A DNA stretch of 64,000 nt from Leptothrix discophora (GCF_030705305.1 NZ_JAUZEE010000002.1:1-64000), one strand, 5' to 3'. Shown: positions 11,205-20,331, numbered from the stretch's first letter. Notes: generated by a model from the letters alone, not told the origin. A program made the numbers and translations.

Positions 11205-12710
11205 ATGACCGACCTCCATCACCTGGGCGTGGCCGACGTGGCCGCCGCCCTCGACGCCAAGACCGTCTCCAGCGTCGAGCTGACCCGCCACCTGCTCGAC
11301 CGCGTCGCCACGCACGGGTCGCTCGGCGCCTTCCTCTGCACCGACGCCGACGTCGCGCTGGCCCAGGCCACCGCCGCCGATGCCTGGCGCGCCCAGGGCG
11401 TCACCAGCGCCTCCGGTGCCGGCCATGCGCTGCTGGGCGTGCCGATCGCGCACAAGGACATCTTCGTCACGCGCGACTTCCCCAGCACCGCCGGCTCGAA
11501 GATGCTGGCCGGCTACCGCAGCCCCTTCGACGCGACCGTGGTCAGCCGCCTGGCCGCCTCCGGCGCGGTCACGCTGGGCAAGCTCAACTGCGACGAGTTC
11601 GCGATGGGCGGCAGCAACGAGAACTCGGCCTGGTATCCGGCCCGCAACCCCTGGGATCCGAGCCGCATCACCGGCGGCTCGTCCGGCGGCAGTGCGGCGG
11701 CCGTCGCAGCCCGCCTGGTGCCTGGCGCGACCGGCACCGACACCGGCGGTTCGGTGCGCCAGCCGGCCGCCTTCACCGGCATCACCGGCATCAAGCCGAC
11801 CTACGGCCGCTGCTCGCGCTACGGGATGATCGCCTTCGCCTCCAGCCTCGACCAGGCCGGGCCGATGGCGCGCAGCGCGCTCGACTGCGCCCACCTGCTG
11901 CAGGCCATGAGCGGCTTCGACCCGCGCGACGCCACCAGCGCCGAACAGCCGGTGCCGGACTTCGTCGCCGCGACCACCGCCGTGCGCGAAGGCGCCAGCG
12001 CGGCCCGCCCGCTGCAGGGCCTGCGCATCGGCCTGCCGCGCGAGTTCTTCGGCGACGGCGTGACCGCCGACGTGCTGGCCGCGACCCGCGCCGCGCTGGC
12101 CGAACTGGAACGGCTGGGCGCCACGCTGGTCGACGTCAGCCTGCCGCGCACCGAGCTGTCCATCCCCGTCTACTACATCATCGCGCCGGCCGAGGCCAGC
12201 TCGAACCTGGGCCGCTACGACGGCGTGCGCTACGGTCATCGCGCGCAGGACTTCAAGGACCTGGGCGAGATGTACCGCAAGAGCCGCAGCGAGGGCTTCG
12301 GCCCCGAGGTCAAGCGCCGCATCATGATCGGCACCTACGTGCTCAGCCACGGCTACTACGACGCCTACTACCTGCAGGCCCAGAAGCTGCGCCGCATGAT
12401 TGCCGACGACTTCCAGGCCGCCTTCGCGCAGTGCGACCTGATCGCCGGCCCGGTCGCGCCGACCGTGGCGCGGGCGCTGGGCAGCCAGAACGACCCGGTG
12501 GCCGAGTACCTGGCCGACATCTTCACGCTGCCCGCCAGCCTGGCCGGCCTGCCCGGCATCAGCGTGCCGGCCGGTTTTGGCGCCGGCGGCCTGCCGGTGG
12601 GCCTGCAGCTGATCGGCAACTACTGGCAGGAAGGCGCGCTGCTGCACGCCGGCCATGCGCTGCAACAGGCGACCGACTGGCACCGCCAGGCACCTGCGCT
12701 GGCCGCCTGA
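11205..12710 (+). CDS. gatA: Asp-tRNA(Asn)/Glu-tRNA(Gln) amidotransferase subunit A
   Basis: 501 residues, amidase-signature family. GatA hydrolyses glutamine to feed ammonia to GatB. The catalytic triad is visible: Lys84 in AHKDIF, Ser159 in [10 protein letters not shown] and nucleophile Ser183 in DTGGSVRQP. The sequence is full length and intact. gatB, which usually follows in gatCAB operons of Burkholderiales, does not follow here: a terminator-like hairpin and a convergent WYL regulator come directly after the stop. gatB must be elsewhere if the complex works. Confidence 0.96.
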   Translation: MTDLHHLGVADVAAALDAKTVSSVELTRHLLDRVATHGSLGAFLCTDADVALAQATAADAWRAQGVTSASGAGHALLGVPIAHKDIFVTRDFPSTAGSKMLAGYRSPFDATVVSRLAASGAVTLGKLNCDEFAMGGSNENSAWYPARNPWDPSRITGGSSGGSAAAVAARLVPGATGTDTGGSVRQPAAFTGITGIKPTYGRCSRYGMIAFASSLDQAGPMARSALDCAHLLQAMSGFDPRDATSAEQPVPDFVAATTAVREGASAARPLQGLRIGLPREFFGDGVTADVLAATRAALAELERLGATLVDVSLPRTELSIPVYYIIAPAEASSNLGRYDGVRYGHRAQDFKDLGEMYRKSRSEGFGPEVKRRIMIGTYVLSHGYYDAYYLQAQKLRRMIADDFQAAFAQCDLIAGPVAPTVARALGSQNDPVAEYLADIFTLPASLAGLPGISVPAGFGAGGLPVGLQLIGNYWQEGALLHAGHALQQATDWHRQAPALAA

Positions 12711-12718
12711 TCGACGCT

Positions 12719-13453
12719 TCAGTCCCGCGCCGAAGGCCCCCTCGCGGGGCCTTTCGTCTTCTTGAGGCGGCCTTCGTCCTCGATGCGCCGCAGGAAGTCG
12801 GCCAGCGTGCGGCCGGGCTCGTCGCGGAAGGGCTCGTCCAGCGTCTCGATCGCGGCCATGCGGTCGAGCCGGAAGTGGCGGAAGTCGCTGCGGGCCTCGC
12901 ACCACGCGGCCAGCGTCCAGACCGCGTCCCAGCAGAAGCAGGCCAGCGGGCGCACGACGCGCTGGCTGGCCTGGCCGGCCGCGTCGCGGTAGTCCAAGCG
13001 CAGCTTGCGGCGCTGGTCGATCGCCAGCCTGACCGGCGCCAGCGCCTCGCGGCCGGGCATGCGCTCGCGCAGGTGGGGCGGCACGAACAGCGCGAGGCGG
13101 TCGGCGGCGGTGCGTTCGGTCGATGGCATGACGGCCAGGATGCGGCCCAGCGCGTCCTCGGCGTCGCGAGCCATGCGGTCGTCCAGCCGCGGTGCCGCGA
13201 CCCGGATCGCGGCGACCAGTGCCTGAGCCTGGGCGCTGCTGAACATCAGCGGCGGCAGCTCGTAGCCGCGCCCGAGCCGGTAGCCGACGCCGGCCTCGCC
13301 CTCGATCGGTACGCCTTGCGCCAGCAGGTCGGCGACGTCGCGGTAGACCGTGCGGGCCGACACGCCCAGGCGATCGGCCAGCCAGGCGGCGGTCGACAGG
13401 CGCCGGCCCCGGATCAGCTGGACCAGTTCGAACAGGCGTTCGGCACGGCGCAT
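12719..13453 (-). CDS. YafY-type WYL-domain transcriptional regulator
   Basis: 244 residues. The N-terminal winged HTH (LSTAAWLADRLGVSARTVYRD, about 19-39) is followed by a WYL domain (about 140-210; VRPLACFCWDAVWTLAAWCE, FRHFRLDRM). Such proteins usually act as ligand-responsive regulators of nearby genes. The genes downstream on the same strand pattern (TfoX-C, two VOC proteins) are frequent neighbours of this class. The C-terminal Lys/Arg-rich tail overlaps the gatA terminator. Its operator is unknown; a palindrome at 14555-14584 is a candidate. Confidence 0.85.
   Translation of the reverse strand: MRRAERLFELVQLIRGRRLSTAAWLADRLGVSARTVYRDVADLLAQGVPIEGEAGVGYRLGRGYELPPLMFSSAQAQALVAAIRVAAPRLDDRMARDAEDALGRILAVMPSTERTAADRLALFVPPHLRERMPGREALAPVRLAIDQRRKLRLDYRDAAGQASQRVVRPLACFCWDAVWTLAAWCEARSDFRHFRLDRMAAIETLDEPFRDEPGRTLADFLRRIEDEGRLKKTKGPARGPSARD
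12733..12756. terminator. Terminator after gatA
   Basis: Perfect 8-bp stem AAGGCCCC/GGGGCCTT (12733-12740 and 12746-12753) with a 5-nt loop, followed by CTTTCGTCTT on the plus strand. It lies 23 bp past the gatA stop and inside the last codons of the convergent WYL regulator gene, so it may serve both. It also shows that the gatCA transcript is meant to end here. Confidence 0.75.
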
Positions 13454-13455
13454 GG

Positions 13456-13764
13456 TCAGCCCGGCTTGCCGGCGACGACTCGACCGGTGCGGCGCGGTGC
13501 CTGGCCCCGGTCATCGAGCCGCATCAGCAGCTCGGTGCGCCGCTCGCGTGCGACCTGGCGCCAGTCGCCGCCGTCCTGCAGCGCCACCAGCGCGTAGAGC
13601 AGGTTCAGGCTGGCCGCCGGCCAGATCGCGCGCACGGCGAGGTAGAGCTCGACGGCGTCGCGCGCCTTCACGTCCGCGACCCGGTGCACGCCGACCTGCG
13701 CCAGCCAGGCGGCTGACACCGGTCCCAGCGGCACGGCCTGGTCGTCGGCGTTCGACGGTGCCAT
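13456..13764 (-). CDS. TfoX C-terminal-domain protein
   Basis: 102 residues. LGPVSAAWLAQVGVHRVADV and the following PAASLNLLYALVALQDG match the TfoX/Sxy C-terminal helix-hairpin domain. The N-terminal TfoX domain of competence regulators is absent. Stand-alone TfoX-C proteins are common and mostly uncharacterised, so a role in competence should not be assumed. It lies 2 bp upstream of the WYL regulator in the same direction, so the two are probably co-transcribed. Confidence 0.75.
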   Translation of the reverse strand: MAPSNADDQAVPLGPVSAAWLAQVGVHRVADVKARDAVELYLAVRAIWPAASLNLLYALVALQDGGDWRQVARERRTELLMRLDDRGQAPRRTGRVVAGKPG

Positions 13765-13767
13765 GCC

Positions 13768-14058
13768 TTACCCACCCACCGGCGTGCACAGCTCCACCAG
13801 GCTGCCGTCGGGGCAGCGCAGGTAGGCGACGGTCAGGCCCCAGGGCTTGACGGTCGGCGGCTTCAGCACGGTGCCGCCGGCCTCGACCGCGCGGGCCAGC
13901 GCGTGGCGGGCGAACGAGAGCGTGGTCCCGCCAGTCTGCAGCTCGCCATCGTCGCCGTCCGGCGAGATGAAGCGGCGTTCGAGGCCGAAGGCGCGCTCGT
14001 CGAACGAGAGCGAGGCCTCCGGGTCCTGCACGTAGACGATGGTGTAGGCGTAGTGCAT
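13768..14058 (-). CDS. VOC (glyoxalase/bleomycin-resistance fold) protein, internally shortened
   Basis: 96 residues. The first half (MHYAYTIVYVQDPEASLSF, FGLERRFISPDG, GELQTGGTTLSFA) and the end (PPTVKPWGLTVAYLRCPDG, VELCTPV) match small VOC proteins, which are about 125-130 residues. Between FARHALA and RAVEAGG roughly 35 residues of the second beta-alpha-beta module are missing, without a frameshift. The usual Tyr in the SFYE motif is Asp here. The domain probably cannot complete a normal fold. It could be a decaying gene or a real small variant. It lies 3 bp upstream of the TfoX-C gene. Confidence 0.7.
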   Translation of the reverse strand: MHYAYTIVYVQDPEASLSFDERAFGLERRFISPDGDDGELQTGGTTLSFARHALARAVEAGGTVLKPPTVKPWGLTVAYLRCPDGSLVELCTPVGG

Positions 14059-14104
14059 GGCGGTCTCCTGCGGGCCCGCCAGTATCGGCCGGGTGCCGGC
14101 GCGG

Positions 14105-14509
14105 TCAGGCCATCGCGTGCAGCCCGACCTGGTTGCCCTCGCTGTCGACGATGACCGCGAAGGCGCCCATCTCGCCAGGCAGGTTGACCCGGGGCACGAC
14201 GATGCGCAGGCCGGCGCGTTCGGCGCGGCCGACGGCGGCGTCCAGCGACGGTTCGGCGTTCAGGTAGAGGCGCGGGCCGTCGCCGTGTGGCCGCAGCCCG
14301 GGCGACTTCATCAGGCAGCCGCCGGTGGCCAGTCCGGCCTCGTAGGGGAAGACGGCCAGCTCGGTCTGCGGCCCCATGGACTCGCGCCGCAGCGTGCGGC
14401 CGAGCACCGCCTCGTAGCAGCGCTGGGCCCGGTCGAGGTCGTCGACCGGGATCTCGAACCAGTTGATGGCGCGGGCGTTCAGGGCGGCGGGGGTGGTGTT
14501 CTGGTTCAT
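14105..14509 (-). CDS. VOC family protein
   Basis: 134 residues from the ATG at 14509, with ACGGAG upstream. Two beta-alpha-beta-beta-beta modules are visible: INWFEIPVDDLDRAQRCYEAVLG at the start, and MGAFAVIVDSEGNQVGLHA at the end. Proteins of this type bind a metal and a small ligand, but substrates vary widely and cannot be told here. It is full length, unlike the neighbouring VOC gene. It reads towards the shortened VOC, TfoX-C and WYL genes and may head that transcription unit. Confidence 0.85.
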   Translation of the reverse strand: MNQNTTPAALNARAINWFEIPVDDLDRAQRCYEAVLGRTLRRESMGPQTELAVFPYEAGLATGGCLMKSPGLRPHGDGPRLYLNAEPSLDAAVGRAERAGLRIVVPRVNLPGEMGAFAVIVDSEGNQVGLHAMA

Positions 14510-14554
14510 AGAGGACTCCGTGGGGTCGGTTGCAGGAGCCCCCATGCTGCGCCG

Positions 14555-14584
14555 CCCCTGCTGACAACGGGGTGTCAGCAGGGG
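14555..14584. promoter_or_regulatory. Perfect 12-bp palindrome between divergent VOC and Hsp70-like genes
   Basis: Arms CCCCTGCTGACA (14555-14566) and TGTCAGCAGGGG (14573-14584) are separated by 6 bp. It lies 46 bp before the VOC start and 57 bp before the Hsp70-like start. A TATCAT at 14593-14598 could be a -10 box for the Hsp70-like gene, which would put the palindrome just upstream of or across that promoter. The shape suggests an operator for a dimeric regulator, possibly the WYL protein (inference). Confidence 0.5.
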
Positions 14585-14640
14585 CGCGCCCGTATCATCC
14601 GCGCCCCGCCGAACCCAGCCCGACCGAGAAAGCCGACGAC

Positions 14641-15954
14641 GTGACCGCAAGAGACTTGAAGACCGACGACTTTTGCGCCATCGACTTCGGCACGTCCAAC
14701 TCGGCCATCGCGGTGCCGGACGTCGTGTCCGCCGGTGGCATGGCGCTGGTGCCGCTGGAAGACGGTCACCTGACCATGCCGACCGCCGTCTTCTACCTGT
14801 CCGAAGGGCCGGGCCTGCAGGCGCTGCCGAAGCTGTTCGGCCGCGCGGCGGTGGCGGCCTACACCGAGGGCACCGAGGGCCGGCTGATGCGCTCGATGAA
14901 GAGCGTGCTCGGCTCCAGCCTGATGGACCAGCACACCGACATCGGCGCCGGCCGCTCGGTCAGCTTCAGCGACGTCATCACCGGCTACCTGCTGCACCTC
15001 AAGCGCGCCGCCGAGGCCCGCGCCGGCCACCCGCTGCGCCATGCGGTGCTGGGCCGGCCGGTTTTCTTCGTCGACGACGACCCCGTGCGAGACGCCCAGG
15101 CGCAGTCCGCGCTGGAGGCCGCCGCCCGCGCGGTCGGTTTCGAGGAGATCGCCTTCCAGTACGAGCCGCTGGCGGCGGCGCTGCACCACGAGGCCACCGT
15201 GGACCGCGAGCAATGGCTGCTGGTGGCCGACATCGGCGGCGGCACCTCGGACTTCTCGGTCGTGCGCATCGGTCCCGAACGCCGCGCCCGGCTGGACCGG
15301 CGCGACGACGTGCTGGCCCACCACGGCGTGCACATCGCCGGCACCGACTTCGACCGCCGCGTCGAGCTGGGCGCGATCCTGCCGGCGATCGGCTACGGCA
15401 GCGTCGGCCCGTCCGTCGGCGGCCAGCCGCCGCGCGAGGTGCCCAGCCGGATCTACTTCGACCTCGCGACCTGGCACCTGGTCAACACGCTGTACCGGCC
15501 GCAGCGCCTGGCCGAGGCGCGTGCCACCAAGGTCAACTACGCCGACGTGACGCTGCACCAGCGCCTGATGAAGGTGCTGACCGACCACCTGGGCCATGAC
15601 CTGCTGGCGCGGGCCGAGCGGGCCAAGATCGACGTCGCCGCCGGTGGTGAGACCCGCATCAACCTGTCGCTGGTCGAGCGTGGCCTGGAAGTCGGTCTGG
15701 ACGGCGAGCGGGCCGGCGGTTTCGTCGCCGACGACATCGCCCGCATCACCGCCGCCGCACACGAGACCGTGCGGCTGGCCGGGCTGGAGCCGTCGCGCAT
15801 CGACGCGCTGTTCTTCACCGGCGGCTCGACCGGCCTGAAGGGCCTGACCGACACGCTGTCGGCGGCCTTCCCCGGCGCCCGCCCGGTGCACGGCGACCGG
15901 CTCGCCAGCGTGGCGGCCGGCCTGGGCGTCTACGCGCGGCTGCTGCGGGCCTGA
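14641..15954 (+). CDS. YegD-like Hsp70-family protein
   Basis: 437 residues from a GTG at 14641. An in-frame ATG at 14530 would place the palindrome in the coding region and is less likely. The actin/Hsp70 nucleotide fold is clear: DFGTSNSAIAV (phosphate 1), VADIGGGTSDFSVVRIG (phosphate 2) and FFTGGSTGLKGL (adenosine). The substrate-binding and lid domains of DnaK are absent, as in E. coli YegD. The cellular role of this class is poorly known. No co-chaperone gene lies nearby. Confidence 0.85.
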   Translation: MTARDLKTDDFCAIDFGTSNSAIAVPDVVSAGGMALVPLEDGHLTMPTAVFYLSEGPGLQALPKLFGRAAVAAYTEGTEGRLMRSMKSVLGSSLMDQHTDIGAGRSVSFSDVITGYLLHLKRAAEARAGHPLRHAVLGRPVFFVDDDPVRDAQAQSALEAAARAVGFEEIAFQYEPLAAALHHEATVDREQWLLVADIGGGTSDFSVVRIGPERRARLDRRDDVLAHHGVHIAGTDFDRRVELGAILPAIGYGSVGPSVGGQPPREVPSRIYFDLATWHLVNTLYRPQRLAEARATKVNYADVTLHQRLMKVLTDHLGHDLLARAERAKIDVAAGGETRINLSLVERGLEVGLDGERAGGFVADDIARITAAAHETVRLAGLEPSRIDALFFTGGSTGLKGLTDTLSAAFPGARPVHGDRLASVAAGLGVYARLLRA

Positions 15955-15969
15955 TCGGTTCCCGGCGGC

Positions 15970-17883
15970 TCAGCGATCGCCGCCCCGCTCCGGCGGCCAG
16001 CGCTCGGGCTTGCCACCCCGTTCGGCACCCCGGTCCCCGCCGCCATGGCCACGCGGGACGTCCGGCTGCCGGATCTCGGGCGGACGCATCGGCTGCGGCC
16101 GGGCCATCTCCGGGCGCGCGGCCTCGATGCGGGGCGGCTCCAGGCGTGGTGCGGGTTGCTGGACCGGCGCTGCGGGCTGGACCTGCGGCGGCTGCGGCCT
16201 CGGGTTGTCATGGCGCTGCATGTCGGGCCGCTGGAACTCCGGCCGCTGTCCCTCCGGTCGCTGGCGCTCGGGCTGCGGCGGCTCCACACGCGGCGCGGGC
16301 CGCAGGATCTCGACCGGCATCGGCGCACTCTGCGAGGCCGGCGGCACCGGGCGGGGCGCGGGGATCACGCGGTCCAGGCCCCGGTCCGGAGTTCGATCCG
16401 GATTGCGATCCGGATTTCGCTCCGGGAGGCGCGGAGCCGGGAAGCGCCCGTCGCGCCCGTCGCGATCACCTCGCTCACCCCGATCGAATCGATCCGGCCG
16501 CTCGACCACCGGCGGTGCGGGCGGATCGCGGCGCAGCACCGGTGGCGGCGGTTCGGGGGCGCGCACGCGCGGCGGCAGGCGGGACTCGTCGCGCCAGGGT
16601 TGGGCCCGGATCACGCCGTGGCCGGCCTCGACCCGGCCGCGCAGGCCGTCGCCGACGCTGATCGCGGCGCGGAAGCCGCTGTAGCGGAATGGCGTGCCGC
16701 GCAGCACCTCGTCCGGGCGCTCGACCACGCGGCCCATCAGCCGGTCGTCGTGCACATGCGGGCGGTTGACGGCCTGCACGTAGCGCATGCCGACGCGGAA
16801 GGACGGCACGTAGACCTCGCGCGGCGCGAGCGGATACCAGGCCACGCCGCTGCCGATCGAGACGGACCAGGACACGCCGGGGTTGCCGTTCCAGACCACC
16901 AGCGCCGGGGCCCAGACCGGGCGCGGCGTCCAGTCGCCGGGCACCCAGCCCCAGCGGTCGCGCCACCAGACCCAGCGGCCGTAGTGGGAGGGCGCGTAGC
17001 CCCAGGGCGCGTCGTCGATCCAGGTCCAGCCCCACGGCCGCACCCAGACCCAGCGGCCGTCGCGGTAGGGCGCCCAGCTCGGGCCGACGCGGCGCGGGAA
17101 CCAGACCCAGCCGTACTCGGGCGCGCGGGTCCAGTCGCCGTGCTCGTCCAGTTCGTCGGCGCCGGTCATCTCGGAGGGCACCGGGTCGTCGCGGCTGGCC
17201 AGCGGGCGGGCGCTGTCCTGCGTCATGGCCCAGCGCGCGAACGCGTCCGATTCGGGTGTGGTCAGCCGCCAGCCGCCGTCACGGTACAGCTCGGCGCGCT
17301 GGCCGGGGCGCAAGGTCTGGCGGCCGACGCCCGGTTGCTCGATCAGCAGGGCCTGGCGCCAGGCGGTCGCCGAGGCGGTGTCGGGCTCGCCCCGGCGCGG
17401 CGCCGGCACGTCGACGCGGAACAGGCCCGCGCCGCTCGGGCTCAGGCGGCCGGCGACGGTCTCGATCGACAGCTCGCGGGCCACCTCGTCGCTGCGCAGC
17501 ACGATGGCCAGGCTGCCCTCGACCAGCTCCAGCACGATGCGGTCATCGTCCAGCGCCGTGACGGTCAGCTCGCTGTCCTCGCCCAGGCGCAGGCGGGTCG
17601 AGCCGATGGCGATCTCGGCGCGGCTGTCGCGGCCGACCGACAGGCGGTCGCCGCCGGTGACCGGCCAGTTGCGCAGGTTGTCCTCGCGGTGCTCGACCGC
17701 CGGCGTGCCGTCGTCGTGGCGCAGCCGGGCGTCGCCCTCGACCCAGGCGATGCGGCCGACCCGGCCTGGCGGATCGTCGGCCGCCCGGGCCGTGCCGGCG
17801 AACGCCGCCAGGCCGACCAGCAGCGCCAGCGTGGCGGCGGCCCGGCTCAGCCAGGACGCGGGGGCAACGGGACTCAGGGACAT
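15970..17883 (-). CDS. Secreted FecR-like / DUF6600 protein with Pro/Arg-rich tail
   Basis: 637 residues from the ATG at 17883. A signal peptide ends near ARA-AD (about residue 35). Residues ~75-160 look like a FecR-type domain (GGDRLSVGRDSRAEIAIG, LVEGSLAIVL). Residues ~245-345 are the Trp-rich DUF6600 repeat region (EYGWVWFPR, GRWVWVRPWGWTWID, GRWVWWRDRWGW). The remainder is Pro/Arg/Glu-rich with NPDR-type repeats and is probably disordered. The protein is probably periplasmic or envelope-associated. Function unknown. It is convergent with the Hsp70-like gene, 15 bp apart. Confidence 0.8.
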   Translation of the reverse strand: MSLSPVAPASWLSRAAATLALLVGLAAFAGTARAADDPPGRVGRIAWVEGDARLRHDDGTPAVEHREDNLRNWPVTGGDRLSVGRDSRAEIAIGSTRLRLGEDSELTVTALDDDRIVLELVEGSLAIVLRSDEVARELSIETVAGRLSPSGAGLFRVDVPAPRRGEPDTASATAWRQALLIEQPGVGRQTLRPGQRAELYRDGGWRLTTPESDAFARWAMTQDSARPLASRDDPVPSEMTGADELDEHGDWTRAPEYGWVWFPRRVGPSWAPYRDGRWVWVRPWGWTWIDDAPWGYAPSHYGRWVWWRDRWGWVPGDWTPRPVWAPALVVWNGNPGVSWSVSIGSGVAWYPLAPREVYVPSFRVGMRYVQAVNRPHVHDDRLMGRVVERPDEVLRGTPFRYSGFRAAISVGDGLRGRVEAGHGVIRAQPWRDESRLPPRVRAPEPPPPVLRRDPPAPPVVERPDRFDRGERGDRDGRDGRFPAPRLPERNPDRNPDRTPDRGLDRVIPAPRPVPPASQSAPMPVEILRPAPRVEPPQPERQRPEGQRPEFQRPDMQRHDNPRPQPPQVQPAAPVQQPAPRLEPPRIEAARPEMARPQPMRPPEIRQPDVPRGHGGGDRGAERGGKPERWPPERGGDR

Positions 17884-17951
17884 CGACGGCTCCAGGGACT
17901 TGGTGCTCCGGTCAACGGCCAGCCCCGGTTGGCGGCTGACATGGGGCCGGC

Positions 17952-18935
17952 ATGGACAATGCAGCAATGCTGATCGGAACCTTGTTCGCCCTTGCGGCCG
18001 GCCTGATGTGGGGGCTCGTCTTCGTCGGGCCGCTGATGCTGCCCGAGTACCCCGCCGCGCTGCAGTCCTTCGGCCGCTACCTCGCCTTCGGCCTGATCGC
18101 GTTGCCGCTGGGCTGGCTGGGCCGGGCCCGGTTGCGCGAGCTGAGCCGGGCCGACTGGCGCGAGGCGCTGCGGCTGGCGCTGGTCGGCAACGTCATCTAC
18201 TACCTGTTCCTGTCGGCGGCGATCCAGCGCGCCGGCGGGCCGCTGCCCACCATGATCATCGGCACGCTGCCGGTGGTCATCGCCATCACCTCCAACCTGC
18301 GCGACGCGCAGCGCGACGGCAAGCTGCCGTGGCTGCAGCTGCTGCCCTCGCTGCTGCTGATCGCCGCGGGCATCGGCTGCGTCAACCAGGTCGAGCTGGC
18401 CGCGCTGCGGGCCGATCCGGATGCCGACCACGGCCGCTACGCGCTCGGCGCGCTGCTGTCGGTCGGCGCGGTCGCCTGCTGGACCTGGTATCCGCTGCGC
18501 AACGCCGACTGGCTGCGCGCCCATCCCGACCGCAGCCCCAGCACCTGGGCCACGGCGCAGGGCCTGGCCACGCTGCCGCTCGCCGTGCTCGGCTATGCGC
18601 TGACCTGGGGCGTGATGGGCGCCAGCGGCAGCTCCTTCGAGATGCCGTTCGGACCGCGCCCGCTCTTCTTCATCGGCCTGATGACGACCATCGGCCTGCT
18701 CGCGTCCTGGCTGGGCACGCTGTGCTGGAACGAGGCCAGCCAGCGCCTGCCGACCACGCTGGTGGGCCAGCTGATCGTCTTCGAGACCCTGGCCGCCCTC
18801 AGTTACGCCTTCATCCTGCGCGGCCACCCGCCCGGCCCGGTGACGCTGCTGGGTGTGGCGCTGCTGGTGACCGGCGTGTTGACCGCGCTGCGTCTGCGGC
18901 CCGAGCCGCTGGTCGCCCAGGCCCACCCGGACTGA
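17952..18935 (+). CDS. DMT-superfamily (EamA-like) transporter
   Basis: 327 residues with about ten hydrophobic helices in two repeats, the layout of EamA drug/metabolite exporters (N-terminal GLMWGLVFVGPLML; second repeat begins near ALLSVGAVACWTWYPL). The substrate cannot be predicted. It is divergent from the DUF6600 gene and lies 12 bp before an MFS exporter on the same strand, so the two may be one operon. Confidence 0.85.
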   Translation: MDNAAMLIGTLFALAAGLMWGLVFVGPLMLPEYPAALQSFGRYLAFGLIALPLGWLGRARLRELSRADWREALRLALVGNVIYYLFLSAAIQRAGGPLPTMIIGTLPVVIAITSNLRDAQRDGKLPWLQLLPSLLLIAAGIGCVNQVELAALRADPDADHGRYALGALLSVGAVACWTWYPLRNADWLRAHPDRSPSTWATAQGLATLPLAVLGYALTWGVMGASGSSFEMPFGPRPLFFIGLMTTIGLLASWLGTLCWNEASQRLPTTLVGQLIVFETLAALSYAFILRGHPPGPVTLLGVALLVTGVLTALRLRPEPLVAQAHPD

Positions 18936-18947
18936 TCGGACGCCGAT

Positions 18948-20222
18948 GTGAACGACGCACCCCGCACCGAATGGCAGGCCCCGCGCTGGGCCCAGGCCGT
19001 GCTGCTGGCCAGCCTGGGCACGCTCGGGCCCTTCTCGATCGACACCTACCTGCCGGCCTTCGCCGGCATCGCCTCGGCACTGGGCGCCACGCCGGTCCAG
19101 ATGCAGCAGACGCTGTCGGCCTACCTGCTGGGCTTCGCGCTGATGAACCTGTTCCACGGCGCGCTGTCGGATGCGCTGGGCCGCCGCCCGGTCGTGCTGG
19201 CCGGCGTCGCGATGTTCACGCTGACCAGCCTCGGCTGCGCGCTGACCGACCACATCGGCTGGCTGATCGCGCTGCGGGCCTTGCAGGGCATGTCCACCGG
19301 CGCCGGCATGGTGGTCTCGCGCGCGGTGATCCGCGACGTCTACCCACCCGAGCAGGCCCAGAAGATGATGTCGCAGGTGACCATCTTCTTCGGCATCGCC
19401 CCGGCGATCGCGCCGATGGTCGGCGGCTGGCTGTTCGTGCACAGCGACTGGCGCGCGGTGTTCTTCTTCCTGACGCTGGTGGGTTGTGCGATCTGGCTGG
19501 GCGTCTGGCGCTCGCTGCCCGAGACCCTGCCGCCGACGCGCCGCCAGCCGCTGTCGGTGGCCGACCTGTGGCGCGGCTACCGCGAGCTGGGCCGCGACCG
19601 CCGCTTCTGGCTGCTGGCGCTGGCTTCCGGCGTGCCCTTCAACGGCATGTTCCTCTACGTGCTGGGCGCGCCGAGCTTCCTCGGCGAGCTGATGGGCCTG
19701 CGGCCTGAGCAGTACTTCTGGTTCTTCCTGTCGACCATCGCCGGGATCATGGTCGGTGCGGTGGCCAGCGGGCGCATGGCCGGTCGCATCGCGCCGCGCC
19801 GCCAGATCCGCTGGGGCTTCGTGATCATGGCGCTCGCCTGCGGCCTGAACGTCGCCGGCAACCTGCTCTTGCCGCTGCACCCGCTGTGGGCCTTCCCGCC
19901 CATCCTGCTCTACAGCCTGGGCTGGGCGGTGCTGGTGCCGGTGGTCACGCTGATGGTGCTGGACCTGGCGCCGGCGCGGCGCGGCATGGCCTCATCGCTG
20001 CAGGCCACCGTCGGCAGCCTGGCCAACGCGCTGGTGGCTGGCGTGCTCACGCCGCTGGTGATGCACAGCGCGCTGGCGCTCAGCCTGGCCTCGGCCGGGC
20101 TGATGCTGATCGGCCTGCTGGCCTGGCTCTGGCAAGGCCGGCTGGTGCGCCAGTCGACCCTGCCCGAGCCGCGCGCCGCCCGGCCCGGCGAGACCGTCGA
20201 GGTCGACGCGCCGCTGCCGTGA
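18948..20222 (+). CDS. Bcr/CflA-family multidrug efflux MFS transporter
   Basis: 424 residues, 12 predicted helices. MFS motif A is present between helices 2 and 3 (HGALSDALGRRPVVLAG), and FSIDTYLPAFAGIA and QGMSTGAGMVVSRAVIRD are typical of Bcr/CflA exporters. They expel drugs such as bicyclomycin, sulfonamides or chloramphenicol by proton antiport; the actual substrate here is not known. The start is GTG at 18948, since the overlapping ATG is followed at once by TGA. Confidence 0.88.
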   Translation: MNDAPRTEWQAPRWAQAVLLASLGTLGPFSIDTYLPAFAGIASALGATPVQMQQTLSAYLLGFALMNLFHGALSDALGRRPVVLAGVAMFTLTSLGCALTDHIGWLIALRALQGMSTGAGMVVSRAVIRDVYPPEQAQKMMSQVTIFFGIAPAIAPMVGGWLFVHSDWRAVFFFLTLVGCAIWLGVWRSLPETLPPTRRQPLSVADLWRGYRELGRDRRFWLLALASGVPFNGMFLYVLGAPSFLGELMGLRPEQYFWFFLSTIAGIMVGAVASGRMAGRIAPRRQIRWGFVIMALACGLNVAGNLLLPLHPLWAFPPILLYSLGWAVLVPVVTLMVLDLAPARRGMASSLQATVGSLANALVAGVLTPLVMHSALALSLASAGLMLIGLLAWLWQGRLVRQSTLPEPRAARPGETVEVDAPLP

Positions 20223-20331
20223 GCGGCGGCCGAGGCGGTCGCGGCCCCTGTCGACGAAGGGCCGCCGTTCGACTTGTCGCGGGAAGGCGGTCGGCGGCGT
20301 GCAGCGTGGTCAGGTGCGCCGCCCGAAGTGC

